Part shown: in pieces, positions 1 to 8,820 of the stretch
Numbering within the stretch: position 1 is the stretch's first letter
How the letters are laid out: each line of letters opens with the position of its first letter
DNA from: Candidatus Desantisbacteria bacterium CG1_02_38_46
Lineage (GTDB): Bacteria; Desantisbacteria; UBA1551; UBA1559
Direction: 5' to 3'
DNA: 41,269 nucleotides
NCBI GenBank assembly: GCA_001871015.1
Contig: MNUO01000093.1
Coordinates: 1 to 41,269, forward strand
Notes under the pieces: model-generated
The model's input: only the letters and a program-made list of their open reading frames with translations
What the model was told of the DNA's origin: nothing
Database searches by the model: none
Position numbers and translations under genes: made by a program

Positions 1-1483
1 TTTCTGCAGGAACTCCGGTAATTTTCTCTACATATTTCGGGTCGTATTTTTCAATAACCTTCCTGTATTCTTCAAACCCTTCAGTTCTATTTTTAATAAA
101 CTCTTCGTCTTGTAAATTTTCTTTCAATATCACATTCATTATTCCATTAAAAAGTGCAACATCAGTTCCGGGTCTGTGCTGGAGATACAGGTCAGCAAAT
201 CTCGTTATGTCAATTCTTCTGGGGTCAACCACTATCAATTTCGCACCGTTCTTTTTAACTGCTGCCTTGATTCGCAGTGCAATGATTGGATGTGCTTCAG
301 AAGTATTTGAGCCAGTAATAAGAATACATTTGGCGTTTTCCAGCTCTGCAATGGAATTGGTCATTGCCCCACTTCCAAATGCTTTTGTTAAACCTGCAAT
401 AGTTGAAGCATGACACAATCTGGCACAATGGTCAACATTGTTTGTGCCGATAACCGCGCGGATAAACTTCTGGAATAAATAATTCTCCTCGTTTGTACAT
501 TTTGCACTTGAAAGGCCGGCAATGGCACCCGGTCCATATTTATTCTTCAGCTCCTTCAATTTCTGCGCTATAAACTCCAGAGCCTCCTCCCATTCATATT
601 CTACAAACTTAACATTTTTCTTTAATAATGGTTTCTTAAGTCTTGCTGTATGAGAGACAAAATCATAACCAAATTTACCTTTGACACACAGACTTCCTTC
701 GTTAACACCAACAGATTGGTTGGCAGTTACCTTCACAATTTTATTATCCTTGATATTGAGTTCAATACTACAACCGCAACCGCAATACGGACAGATAGTT
801 TGAACTTTTTTGAGTTCCCACTCTCTTCCCTTGAAACGACGCATCTTCTCGGTCAATGCTCCTACAGGACAGACACTGATACACCTTCCACAGAATTCAC
901 AGGTGGATTCCTGAAGAGGTTTATCAAATGCGGCAGATATTTTTGTCCTGAACCCGCGGTTTGAAAAATCAATTGCACTGTCAAACTGAATTTCAGCGCA
1001 CGCATCCACACACCTTCCACAGAGAATGCATTTGTTATAATCCCTGACAATAAATGGATTCCCTGCATCTATGGGATAGTTTACCTTCTCTCCTTGAAAT
1101 GAAGATGATGAAACGCCAAGTTCATAAGCAACTTTTTCTAACTCACAATTCCCGCTCATCTCGCAGGTTATGCAATCCAATGGATGATTGGAAAGCAACA
1201 GTTCAAGATTAACCCTGCGTGCCTTCTGCACTCTTTCTGAATTCGTCTTAACTACCATCCCAGAAGAAACAGGACAGGAACAGGATGCAGTGAGGCTTTT
1301 CATTCCTTCTACTTCCACCACGCAAATCCTGCAGGAACTGGACGGCGGAATTCTCTTCTCTTTTTTGCTATGGCACAAATGTGGAATATGGATATCCACC
1401 AAATCTGCTGATTCCATTATGGTCATTCCCTTCACCGCCTCAACTTCTTTACCATTAATATTCAACTTAATTTTTTCTCCCAT
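1..1483 (-). CDS. fdhA: Formate dehydrogenase catalytic subunit, Cys form (3' end off window)
   Basis: Molybdopterin oxidoreductase, about 494 residues visible, running off the left edge without a stop. Translating the minus strand from ATG 1483 gives, in order: a NuoG-like [2Fe-2S] domain; a His-Cys cluster motif (HPLDCITCEMSGNC); two ferredoxin 4Fe-4S motifs (CILCGRC, CEFCGRC); the molybdopterin-domain cluster (CPYCGCGC); and the active-site region CARLCHAS. In formate dehydrogenases the residue between L and H there is Sec or Cys; here it is Cys, so no SECIS is needed. NuoG itself lacks this motif, which argues for a formate dehydrogenase. It is the last visible gene of an operon with the NuoF-GltD and NuoE genes just upstream, 45 bp from the former, so electrons from formate probably reach NAD(P) and perhaps ferredoxin in the cytoplasm. 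The physiological direction (formate oxidation or CO2 reduction) cannot be read from the sequence. Confidence 0.88.
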   Translation of the reverse strand, partial: MGEKIKLNINGKEVEAVKGMTIMESADLVDIHIPHLCHSKKEKRIPPSSSCRICVVEVEGMKSLTASCSCPVSSGMVVKTNSERVQKARRVNLELLLSNHPLDCITCEMSGNCELEKVAYELGVSSSSFQGEKVNYPIDAGNPFIVRDYNKCILCGRCVDACAEIQFDSAIDFSNRGFRTKISAAFDKPLQESTCEFCGRCISVCPVGALTEKMRRFKGREWELKKVQTICPYCGCGCSIELNIKDNKIVKVTANQSVGVNEGSLCVKGKFGYDFVSHTARLKKPLLKKNVKFVEYEWEEALEFIAQKLKELKNKYGPGAIAGLSSAKCTNEENYLFQKFIRAVIGTNNVDHCARLCHASTIAGLTKAFGSGAMTNSIAELENAKCILITGSNTSEAHPIIALRIKAAVKKNGAKLIVVDPRRIDITRFADLYLQHRPGTDVALFNGIMNVILKENLQDEEFIKNRTEGFEEYRKVIEKYDPKYVEKITGVPAE

Positions 1484-1528
1484 ATTATTTATCTTCTGAA
1501 AAGTAGAAGCGTCCCCTTTTTACCCTTT

Positions 1529-4500
1529 TTATTCTTCTAAATCACAGCGCAGGCATCGGGTTGCTTCTAATTTTGCTTTTGTCTTAGTTAAGCCGAGTTC
1601 TACTTCCTTGAAATTTTTGCGCTGGCTCAAGGGAAGAACTGCGATACGCTGATGGTATAATGACGATGGCTCTTCTACTCTCTTCCTCTTCGGTGGTCGT
1701 TCAACAAAAATCTTTACTTCTTCAATTTTCTCTCCCCGCAAGAACTTGTCAATATTTTTTGCTGCTTTTTTACCTGCAGCAATTGCTTCAATCGCAGTTG
1801 CAGGACCTGTCCGACAATCACCTCCCATAAAAACTCCGGATAGTGGCGTAGCAAGAGTGCGCCAATTTATTTTATCGGGACTTTGTAATTCCTCTGGTAA
1901 GAATGAAAAATCTGTCTTCTGGCCAATTGCCGGAATTACCATATCAACTTCAAGTGTAAATTCAGAACTTTTAATCGGCATCGGTTTTCTCCTCCCACTC
2001 TCGTCATAATCGCCAAGTTCCATCTGCAGGCACTCAATGCCCTCTACTTTTCCATTTTCGCCTAAAATTCTTTTGGGAGATGCAAGATATATAATTTCTA
2101 TTCCTTCCTTTATCGCTTCTTCAATTTCCTCTTCCATTGCCGGCATCTCACTTTTAGTGCGACGATAAATAATATAAACTTTTTTTGCATCACTCCTCAG
2201 CGAGGACCTTGCTGCATCAATTGCTACATTTCCTCCGCCGATAATAGCAATGACATTGCCCACTTTTTGCTTTTTTCCGAGGTTTAAATTTCTTAAGAAT
2301 CCAATTCCTTCAGCCACACCGTTTTTATCTTCGCCAGGAATACCCAACCTATACCCGGAATGAGCACCAACAGCAATAAAAGTAGCTCTGTATTTCTTCA
2401 ATAAAGCCTTAAATTTTATATCCTTGCCGATTCTTGTATTTGTTTTAATTTTAATGCCTGCGCACAATATCCATTTGATTTCTTCATCAAGGATATTCTT
2501 TGGCAGGCGATAATCTGGAATTCCCACTCTTAACATCCCTCCGGGTTTTGGAAGTGATTCGAAAACAACTGGTGCATAACCGAGCTTTGCAAGTTCAAAA
2601 GCACAGGTCAAGCCCGCAGGTCCTGCACCAATAATTGCCACCTCTATTCCTTTGATTTTATGTCGCACTGGCTTGTAATGTTTTGCATAATCTGTTGCAG
2701 CCCGTTTTAATGCGCAGATTGCCACTGCTTTATCTATTTCTCCCCTGCGGCATCTTCTTTCACAGGGATGATGACAAATCCTGCCACAAACCGCCGGAAA
2801 AGGAAGTTTTTCTCTAATCAACTTAACTGCTTCTTCATATTTTCCTTCTTTTATAAAATTGATGTAGCCAGGCACATCGAGTTCTACAGGACAGGTGTTC
2901 TGACAGGGAGAAGTAAATAACGATTCGCACACAGAAGAACGACAGCGTTTATCAATAATATGGGATTCGTACTCGTCGCGGAAGTACCTGATGGTAGAAA
3001 GAATAGGATTTGGAGCGGTCTGTCCAAGTCCGCACAGAGAAGAATCTTTGACTATTTTTGCCAGCATCTCCAATTTTTCAATATCTCCAACCTCTCCTTT
3101 TCCCTGTGTAATTCGCTCTAACATTTCTAACATTCGTTTTGTTCCAATGCGACAGGGCACACATTTTCCACAGGATTCATCCTGAATGAAATCCATAAAA
3201 AATCTTGCGAGGTCCACCATACAGGTGTTTTCGTCAGCAACAATAAGCCCTCCTGAACCCATTATTGCTCCAAGTTTCTCTAAGGAATCATAATCAACCA
3301 TTGTATCAAGCTCTTTTGTCGGAATACAACCACCTGAAGGACCTCCGGTCTGGACCGCCTTACATTGTTTTCCGTCAGGAATTCCTCCACCTATATCAAA
3401 AACAATTTTGCGTAGTGTAATGCCCATAGGAACTTCCACCAGTCCAGTATTATTAACTTTTCCAGCAAGAGCAAAAACTTTTGTTCCCTTACTTTTCTCT
3501 GTCCCTATTTTTGCATACCAAACACCACCATTGAGAATAATTGGAGCAATATTTGCAAGAGTTTCAACATTATTTATACAGGTTGGCTTTCCATACAATC
3601 CAGATTCCACAGGAAACGGAGGCCTTGGACGTGGCATCCCGCGTTTCCCCTTAATGGAAGCAATTAAAGCTGTTTCTTCTCCACAAACAAATGCTCCTGC
3701 TCCTTCTTTAATAGAAATATCAAATGAAAATCCACTACCCAAAATATTTTCTCCCACTAACCCCAGTGTTTTTGCTTGCTCCAGAGCTATACCAAGATGT
3801 TCAACTGCAATCGGATACTCAGCCCGCACATAAAGAAACCCTTTAGTAGCACCCGTTGCATAAGCAGAAATAAGCATTCCTTCAATCACGCTATGCGGGT
3901 CACCCTCAAGTACTGCCCTGTCCATAAATGCACCGGGGTCACCTTCATCACCATTACAAACAAGATATTTCTCTTCTGATTTAACATTGGAAGCAAGTTC
4001 CCACTTTTTCCATGTTGGAAAACCAGCTCCTCCTCTACCTCTCAATCCTGAAATTCTAACTTTTTCAATCACCTGTCTGGACGACATTGAATCAAGAACT
4101 TTTTCAATTGCCAGATAGCCATCCCGTCGTATATAATGGAAAATATTTGTGGGGTCAATCTCTCCGCAGTTGCGCAAAACAATTTTTTTCTGCTCTTTAT
4201 AGAAAGGAATATCTTTTGAATGAACTACTTTCTGGTAAGTAACAGGGTCCTCATACACCAAATTCATAACTGGCTCGCCTTTAAGTAAGGTTTGTGAGAC
4301 AATTTCTGAAACATTTTCAGGAGTAATTTTCCCGTAAAATATGTCAAAGGGGTCAACCACGAGTACAGGAGCCATTGCGCAGAATCCATGACAACCTGTA
4401 GGTAATATTTCAACTTTTTTGCATAGATTATTCTTTTTAGTTTCCTCTTCAAATGCTCTCATCACTTCTTCAGCACCACTAGCCCTGCACCCGGTCATAC

Positions 4501-4591
4501 AGATACGCACTCTGAGTTTATTTGGGTTATACTTTGCTTTAAGAGTTTTTCTTAACTTATTAAGCTCTTTAATTGAATTAATTTTTTTCAT
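1529..4591 (-). CDS. NuoF-like flavoprotein fused to GltD-like FAD oxidoreductase
   Basis: A 1020-residue fusion. Residues 1-110 form a thioredoxin-like [2Fe-2S] domain (C31, C35, C67, C71). Residues about 140-420 are the FMN/NADH-binding NuoF domain (GLRGRGGAGFPTWKKW at 182, GDEGDPGAFMDR at 214). A 4Fe-4S site follows with C474, C477, C480 and C520. From about 560 comes a glutamate synthase small-subunit-like half: Cys-rich cluster domain (C563, C567, C602, C606, C610, C614), first dinucleotide fold GAGPAG at 655, second fold GGGNVA at 785, and a terminal CLRC. Known relatives of each half pass electrons between NAD(P)H, flavin and Fe-S centres. With the adjacent FdhA and NuoE it probably forms a soluble, possibly electron-bifurcating, formate dehydrogenase. 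Two separate dinucleotide-binding halves suggest that both NAD and NADP could be used; that is inference. Confidence 0.92.
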   Translation of the reverse strand: MKKINSIKELNKLRKTLKAKYNPNKLRVRICMTGCRASGAEEVMRAFEEETKKNNLCKKVEILPTGCHGFCAMAPVLVVDPFDIFYGKITPENVSEIVSQTLLKGEPVMNLVYEDPVTYQKVVHSKDIPFYKEQKKIVLRNCGEIDPTNIFHYIRRDGYLAIEKVLDSMSSRQVIEKVRISGLRGRGGAGFPTWKKWELASNVKSEEKYLVCNGDEGDPGAFMDRAVLEGDPHSVIEGMLISAYATGATKGFLYVRAEYPIAVEHLGIALEQAKTLGLVGENILGSGFSFDISIKEGAGAFVCGEETALIASIKGKRGMPRPRPPFPVESGLYGKPTCINNVETLANIAPIILNGGVWYAKIGTEKSKGTKVFALAGKVNNTGLVEVPMGITLRKIVFDIGGGIPDGKQCKAVQTGGPSGGCIPTKELDTMVDYDSLEKLGAIMGSGGLIVADENTCMVDLARFFMDFIQDESCGKCVPCRIGTKRMLEMLERITQGKGEVGDIEKLEMLAKIVKDSSLCGLGQTAPNPILSTIRYFRDEYESHIIDKRCRSSVCESLFTSPCQNTCPVELDVPGYINFIKEGKYEEAVKLIREKLPFPAVCGRICHHPCERRCRRGEIDKAVAICALKRAATDYAKHYKPVRHKIKGIEVAIIGAGPAGLTCAFELAKLGYAPVVFESLPKPGGMLRVGIPDYRLPKNILDEEIKWILCAGIKIKTNTRIGKDIKFKALLKKYRATFIAVGAHSGYRLGIPGEDKNGVAEGIGFLRNLNLGKKQKVGNVIAIIGGGNVAIDAARSSLRSDAKKVYIIYRRTKSEMPAMEEEIEEAIKEGIEIIYLASPKRILGENGKVEGIECLQMELGDYDESGRRKPMPIKSSEFTLEVDMVIPAIGQKTDFSFLPEELQSPDKINWRTLATPLSGVFMGGDCRTGPATAIEAIAAGKKAAKNIDKFLRGEKIEEVKIFVERPPKRKRVEEPSSLYHQRIAVLPLSQRKNFKEVELGLTKTKAKLEATRCLRCDLEE

Positions 4592-4609
4592 AAAATTAAC
4601 CTAAATTTT

Positions 4610-5110
4610 TTAATATGATTTCAATATCTGTCTCACTTTTTCAGGTGTAAGCTTTCCGTAGTAATTACGGTTAATCATCATTACTGGAGCAAGAAAACAG
4701 GTGCCCAGGCACCTGACAACTTCGAGGCTAAATTTGAAATCTGATGTGGTACCTTTGTGTCCAATTCCCAGCAGATTTTCGACTGCCTTCAACACTTCTT
4801 TTCCGCCCCTGATATGACAGGCAGTTCCCTGGCATAATTTAATAAGGTTTTTCCCACGGGGCTCAAGGGAAAATTGCGCATAAAAAGTTGCAACTCCATA
4901 GATATGACTCAAGGGGATATTAAAATGTCTGCTCATCTTTTTCAGCGCTTCGGCAGGAAGATAACCGTAAATCTGCTGAATTTCTTGCAGAACAGGAATA
5001 ACCAAATTTGTATTATTCCGCTCTGGATGCTTAGAAAAAATATCTTCCAATTTACCTAAATCCACCCGTGTGCCCAATTTTCCCTCTCTTATTATGGGGT
5101 CACTGACCAC
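4610..5110 (-). CDS. nuoE: NuoE-like [2Fe-2S] subunit
   Basis: A 166-residue thioredoxin-fold ferredoxin subunit. The four cluster ligands are visible as CQGTAC (C93, C98) and CLGTC (C134, C138), and the N-terminal helical bundle has the usual NuoE pattern (VIPVLQEIQQIYGYLP). It normally partners NuoF in NADH dehydrogenases, hydrogenases and NAD-linked formate dehydrogenases. Here it precedes the NuoF-GltD fusion by 18 bp and follows the isomerase stop by 4 bp. The start is GTG at 5110; no good ribosome binding site is seen, so translational coupling to the gene upstream is likely. No other complex I genes are present, which argues against a respiratory complex. Confidence 0.93.
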   Translation of the reverse strand: MVSDPIIREGKLGTRVDLGKLEDIFSKHPERNNTNLVIPVLQEIQQIYGYLPAEALKKMSRHFNIPLSHIYGVATFYAQFSLEPRGKNLIKLCQGTACHIRGGKEVLKAVENLLGIGHKGTTSDFKFSLEVVRCLGTCFLAPVMMINRNYYGKLTPEKVRQILKSY

Positions 5111-5114
5111 TATA

Positions 5115-5900
5115 TTACATCAAGTTCATCTTTTTCATGTTATCAAGACTTATTTTAAGACTCTCAAATGGATCTCTTTGACAAATATCCTGTTCAACTA
5201 AATACCACTCAACGCCTGCTTTCTTACAAACTTCAAATATAGCCTTCCAGTTCAAATTTCCCTCTCCAACCTCCATCATAATCGGTTTATTTTCCTTTAT
5301 TCCCATATCTTTGCAGTGAAGAAGAGGTAACCTGTTTTTTAATTTCAAACACCACTGTGCAGGGTCAGCCCCACCATATTGTACCCAGTATGTATCCAGC
5401 TCTGCTTTTAGATATCTCGGGTCGCTCTCTCCAAAAAGAATTTCTATTCCAAGTTTATCCCCTCTTACAGAGCCTACTTCGGCATATTTTTCAAATTCTA
5501 TACCATGATTATGGTATGAGAGAATAAGTTTCTCCTTGTTTAATATTTCACCTGCTCTTGTTAATTCCTGCGCTACCTTTTTATATCCATCCGCATTATG
5601 TAATTCCCCTGGCAGGCCAGGGCAAACTACATGTGGAGCTCCAAGAATCTTATGCTCCTCTATAACTTTTCCAGTTTCTTTAACTATTGTATCATAGCCT
5701 GCATGAGTAGAACAGGCATACAATCCTTCGCTATTCAGAATTTTCCTTAATTCCTTTGGGTCAATTGGACCAAGGGCAGAAACCTCAACAACTTCATAAC
5801 CCATTTCCCGCACTTTTTTCAAAGTTTGGGCTATATCACTGGGAGTTTTTGTGTAATCTCTAAGTGTATATAGCTGTACACCAATTTTTGATTTAGTCAT
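5115..5900 (-). CDS. Sugar phosphate isomerase/epimerase-like TIM barrel protein (1)
   Basis: A 261-residue protein of the xylose-isomerase-like TIM barrel superfamily. The N-terminal strand IGVQLYTLRD, the segment LSYHNHGIEFEKY and the segment AELDTYWVQYGGADP are typical of members annotated as sugar phosphate isomerases, inosose dehydratases or keto-sugar epimerases, with His, Glu and Asp as likely metal ligands. The true substrate cannot be told from sequence. ATG at 5900 is preferred over the in-frame GTG at 5903, because an AGGAGG box (5905-5910) sits only 1 nt from the GTG but 4 nt from the ATG. It is cytoplasmic, lacks a signal peptide, and is the last of three isomerase-like genes that lead into the formate dehydrogenase genes. 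Confidence 0.85.
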   Translation of the reverse strand: MTKSKIGVQLYTLRDYTKTPSDIAQTLKKVREMGYEVVEVSALGPIDPKELRKILNSEGLYACSTHAGYDTIVKETGKVIEEHKILGAPHVVCPGLPGELHNADGYKKVAQELTRAGEILNKEKLILSYHNHGIEFEKYAEVGSVRGDKLGIEILFGESDPRYLKAELDTYWVQYGGADPAQWCLKLKNRLPLLHCKDMGIKENKPIMMEVGEGNLNWKAIFEVCKKAGVEWYLVEQDICQRDPFESLKISLDNMKKMNLM

Positions 5901-5924
5901 CACCCCTCCTTTTCACCCATATTA

Positions 5925-6890
5925 TTATGCCCACCACATAGCAGTTTTATCTTCAGAAAGAAGAACTTCCTTCAAAAATGAAACAGCCTTTTGAAATCCC
6001 TCATTCATTGACATAAGACTATCCTCATGTTCAATACTTAACACATAATCATAACCAATCATTCTCAATGTGCTAACAAAATCCTTCCAGAAATCATAGC
6101 CGTGTCCATAGCCAACCGTCCTGAATATCCAGGAACGATTGAGCTTGTCGCCGTAGGACTTGGTATCCAGCACTCCGTTTACTTTCGAATTCATTTCATA
6201 AATCATTGTATCTTTTGCATGAACATGAAAAACAGCAGAACCTAATTTTCTCAGTGAAAGAATTGGGTCAATTCCCTGCCAGAATAGATGACTTGGGTCA
6301 AAGTTAGCACCGATTATATCTCCAACAGCAGACCGTAATTTAAGGAGTGTTTCGGTATTATAAACGACAAAACCTGGATGCATTTCAAAACAAATCATCT
6401 TAATATTATGCTTATTTGCAAATTCTGCTTCTTTTTTCCAGAATGGAATTACTTTTTCTTTCCATTGCCACTCAAGAATTTTTGAGTAGTCATCTGGCCA
6501 TGGGCAGGTTACCCAGTTGGGATATTTCGCTGTATCACAATCTCCAGGACAACCCGAGAAACCAATAACTCTTTCTATGCCCAATTTCTCTGCAAGTAAA
6601 ATGGCATTCCTCTGTGCTGTGCAATGTGCCGTAGCAATCTTCTCGTCTGGATGCAGTGGATTGCCATGACAGGAAAGTGCACTTATTTTTAAATCCCTGT
6701 CCTTCAGCACTTTTTCAAGACTTGCCACCTTCTTGTCATCTTTCAAAAGTTCTTCCACTTTGAAATGGGGCTCGCCTGGATAATTGCCCGCACACAACTC
6801 CACCATTTCAACTCCGCTCCTGGCTACATAATCAAGAGCTTCCTCTAATTTCCTCTGTCCGAACAAAGCCATCATCACTCCTAATTTCAT
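5925..6890 (-). CDS. Sugar phosphate isomerase/epimerase-like TIM barrel protein (2)
   Basis: A 321-residue TIM barrel protein of the same superfamily as its neighbours but only distantly similar to them. Visible marks are the start MKLGVMMALFGQRKLEEALD, the metal-site-like segment MICFEMHPGFVVYN, GANFDPSHLFWQGIDP, and a late FHVHAKDT; these supply the Glu, Asp and His residues that bind a divalent metal in the family. The start ATG at 6890 has a strong AAGGAGG box 5 nt upstream. Proteins of this type are often found near sugar oxidoreductases, but none is seen here. Substrate unknown. Confidence 0.85.
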   Translation of the reverse strand: MKLGVMMALFGQRKLEEALDYVARSGVEMVELCAGNYPGEPHFKVEELLKDDKKVASLEKVLKDRDLKISALSCHGNPLHPDEKIATAHCTAQRNAILLAEKLGIERVIGFSGCPGDCDTAKYPNWVTCPWPDDYSKILEWQWKEKVIPFWKKEAEFANKHNIKMICFEMHPGFVVYNTETLLKLRSAVGDIIGANFDPSHLFWQGIDPILSLRKLGSAVFHVHAKDTMIYEMNSKVNGVLDTKSYGDKLNRSWIFRTVGYGHGYDFWKDFVSTLRMIGYDYVLSIEHEDSLMSMNEGFQKAVSFLKEVLLSEDKTAMWWA

Positions 6891-6905
6891 AAAAACCTCC
6901 TTAAT

Positions 6906-6927
6906 GGTGTCAGGTCAACCTGACACC
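6906..6927. repeat. Perfect 10-bp inverted repeat hairpin
   Basis: Arms GGTGTCAGGT (6906-6915) and ACCTGACACC (6918-6927) are separated by CA. It directly abuts the stop of the upstream isomerase gene and lies 15 bp before the next start. No T-run follows on the minus strand, so it looks like a dispersed hairpin repeat rather than an intrinsic terminator; attenuation between the two genes is possible. Confidence 0.85.
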
Positions 6928-8043
6928 CTATATTAAAATTTTTTTGACTACATCAATAACTTTTGCAGCATCGCCTGTAGCACGGGCTTTCTCAAGTTTA
7001 TCCTTTTCTGCATATATCAACAATGCCTTTTTCATCACATTTGCAAATAATTCTCTTGAAAGAGACATTGCCTTTACAGGATCCAAACGATATGTAAATT
7101 GGTCCTCGCCAAACCATCCATCATAACCGGTATCAATTGCAGCATAACAAAAATCAGCAAGTCGCCAGTTATCTCCTGTGCCAGCAACTCTGTCCTCATC
7201 ATTGGAGTGCAATTTTGCATTATTCAGGTGGAAATTCACAACAGGTACACCCAATCTTTGAACTGCATACAAAGTGAATCCAGGGTCAACTGCATACATC
7301 TGCTCGTGCCCGTAATCAATTGCCACTCCCATATTTTTACTACCGCATTCTTCGTTAACTTCCCGGGCAACCATTGCTGCGAGGTGTGTAGTGGGTATCA
7401 CCATATTCCCCTCCCTGGGCTCATGCAATTTCGCTTCTATACCAAACTTTAATCCCAGAGATTTCGCCTTTTTGTTTATTCTAATACAACCTTCTATAAA
7501 ACTATCAATTATTTTCCCGTAATTAACCTCAAAATTATAATCCCAACCATCTGAACCGGGCCACAGAGCTACGCTTGAGCATCCAAGTTCCTTCGCAATC
7601 TCAACTCCCTGGAGAGCAATTGCAATCGCATCCTCACGAATTGATTTGTTAACATTTGTAATACCACCTAATTTCCACCTTGGATGAGTAAAAAGATTAG
7701 TATTCATATTAGTCGGCATAAGATTGTATCTTTTGAGTGCGCTTTTTACCAATGCAATTCTACCGTCATCCATTTTGAAATTCTCATCTATAAAAATTGC
7801 TTCGTGAAATTCTATCCCCTTTATTCCAGCTTCAGCAATTCTTTTTATCTGGGATATTATTCCTGAATCAATGTCAGGATTATATCCGGTAGTTGCGAAT
7901 CTATCTAAAAAATCCCCTGCACACCAGTGCCCGGCTGCAAAATTAATTTCATAACATCTCATAAATTCATCAATCTTTTTCCCTTCGAGATACCCTGCGA
8001 ACGTCTTCTTTATCTTCTTCAGATTCTTTCTGTTTACTTTCAT
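6928..8043 (-). CDS. Xylose/rhamnose isomerase-like TIM barrel protein (3)
   Basis: A 371-residue xylose-isomerase-like TIM barrel protein, larger than the two that follow. SVALWPGSDGWDYN, FGIEAKLHEPREGN, GVAIDYGHEQMYA and VNFHLNNAKLHSNDED carry the conserved Trp/Pro and the acidic and His residues seen in L-rhamnose and D-xylose isomerase relatives. The ATG at 8043 has a GGAGG box 6 nt upstream, but this start lies inside rpoZ and gives a 74-bp overlap. A later ATG at 7962 would remove the overlap, yet has no visible ribosome binding site. The function is probably aldose-ketose isomerisation of an unknown sugar. Confidence 0.84.
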   Translation of the reverse strand: MKVNRKNLKKIKKTFAGYLEGKKIDEFMRCYEINFAAGHWCAGDFLDRFATTGYNPDIDSGIISQIKRIAEAGIKGIEFHEAIFIDENFKMDDGRIALVKSALKRYNLMPTNMNTNLFTHPRWKLGGITNVNKSIREDAIAIALQGVEIAKELGCSSVALWPGSDGWDYNFEVNYGKIIDSFIEGCIRINKKAKSLGLKFGIEAKLHEPREGNMVIPTTHLAAMVAREVNEECGSKNMGVAIDYGHEQMYAVDPGFTLYAVQRLGVPVVNFHLNNAKLHSNDEDRVAGTGDNWRLADFCYAAIDTGYDGWFGEDQFTYRLDPVKAMSLSRELFANVMKKALLIYAEKDKLEKARATGDAAKVIDVVKKILI

Positions 8044-8233
8044 CTACTTCCTCCTGCTTAATTGTTATTTTATCCTGAACAATTTCTTCAAAAATTTTAT
8101 TAATTATCTCGCCTGCCTTTATAGTTTTTTCACTATCATTTAACATTTCCCGTGCCCTTTTTACTACAAGGCTGATAAGACCATACTTTGAACCAACTTT
8201 TTTTAATAGTTCGTCAACTGTTATTTTTTCCAA
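7970..8233 (-). CDS. rpoZ: RNA polymerase omega subunit
   Basis: An 87-residue omega subunit. The segment VDELLKKVGSKYGLISLVVKRAREM matches the omega core in which a KRAR-type motif packs on the beta' subunit; the last 30 residues are charged and low in complexity, as usual. Start is TTG at 8233 with GGAGG 5 nt upstream. Its first 20 bp overlap the end of gmk and its last 74 bp overlap the start of the isomerase gene. The order yicC-gmk-rpoZ is widely conserved, which supports this call. Confidence 0.9.
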   Translation of the reverse strand: MEKITVDELLKKVGSKYGLISLVVKRAREMLNDSEKTIKAGEIINKIFEEIVQDKITIKQEEVDESKQKESEEDKEDVRRVSRREKD

Positions 8234-8807
8234 TTTTACCTCCTGAATCTAATATTTTTTTAATTTCTTTCGCCGCTCCTTCAATCCTGTCATTAACAAT
8301 TAGATAATCATAATATTTAATCTTATGAAATTCTTTCTTCGCAGTCCGCAACCTCTGAATGAAATTTTTTGCTGTTTCTGTCCCTCGTTTTTTAAGTCGT
8401 TTCCCCAGTTCTTTCAGAGATGGTGGAAGAAGGAAAATTAAAATTGAATTGCGAGGACATTTCCTGCGTATTTGAAGTGCGCCCTGAACATCAATCACAA
8501 GAAGTGCTTTTTTCCCATTTTTTATCACCTCATTTATAAACGAACAGCTGGTTCCATAATAACGTCCATGAACCATAGCCCATTCCACAAAAAATCCCTC
8601 TTTAATTTTTCTCTTGAATTCTAGAGGGGTAATGAAAAAATAATCCTTTTTGTCTACTTCATCCTCTCGAGGAAAACGCGTGGTATATGAAATAGAACGT
8701 TTGATATATGGATTTTTTTTCATTATGTATTTTACCACTGTGGATTTTCCTGTTCCTGATGGTGCTGAAATTACAAATATTTTCCCTTCTCTTTTTGCTT
8801 TACACAC
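8214..8807 (-). CDS. gmk: Guanylate kinase
   Basis: A 197-residue enzyme phosphorylating GMP to GDP with ATP in purine nucleotide recycling. The P-loop SAPSGTGKST is at residues 14-23, the GMP-binding segment SYTTRFPREDEVDKKDY follows, and the lid and GTETAKNFIQRL region are intact. Start is GTG at 8807, the only start codon after an in-frame upstream stop; a GAGG box lies about 11 nt away, so initiation may be weak or coupled to yicC, whose stop is 13 bp upstream. Confidence 0.96.
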   Translation of the reverse strand: MCKAKREGKIFVISAPSGTGKSTVVKYIMKKNPYIKRSISYTTRFPREDEVDKKDYFFITPLEFKRKIKEGFFVEWAMVHGRYYGTSCSFINEVIKNGKKALLVIDVQGALQIRRKCPRNSILIFLLPPSLKELGKRLKKRGTETAKNFIQRLRTAKKEFHKIKYYDYLIVNDRIEGAAKEIKKILDSGGKIGKNNS

Positions 8808-8820
8808 TGCACTTTATACC

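Noticed and set aside
3408-3833. 141-residue plus-strand ORF
   Set aside because: It is a shadow of the NuoF domain on the opposite strand, with no ribosome binding site or recognisable domain.
1-5110. Respiratory complex I genes (NuoEFG)
   Set aside because: The large subunit has the formate dehydrogenase CARLCH motif, NuoF is fused to a GltD-like half, and no membrane subunits are present.
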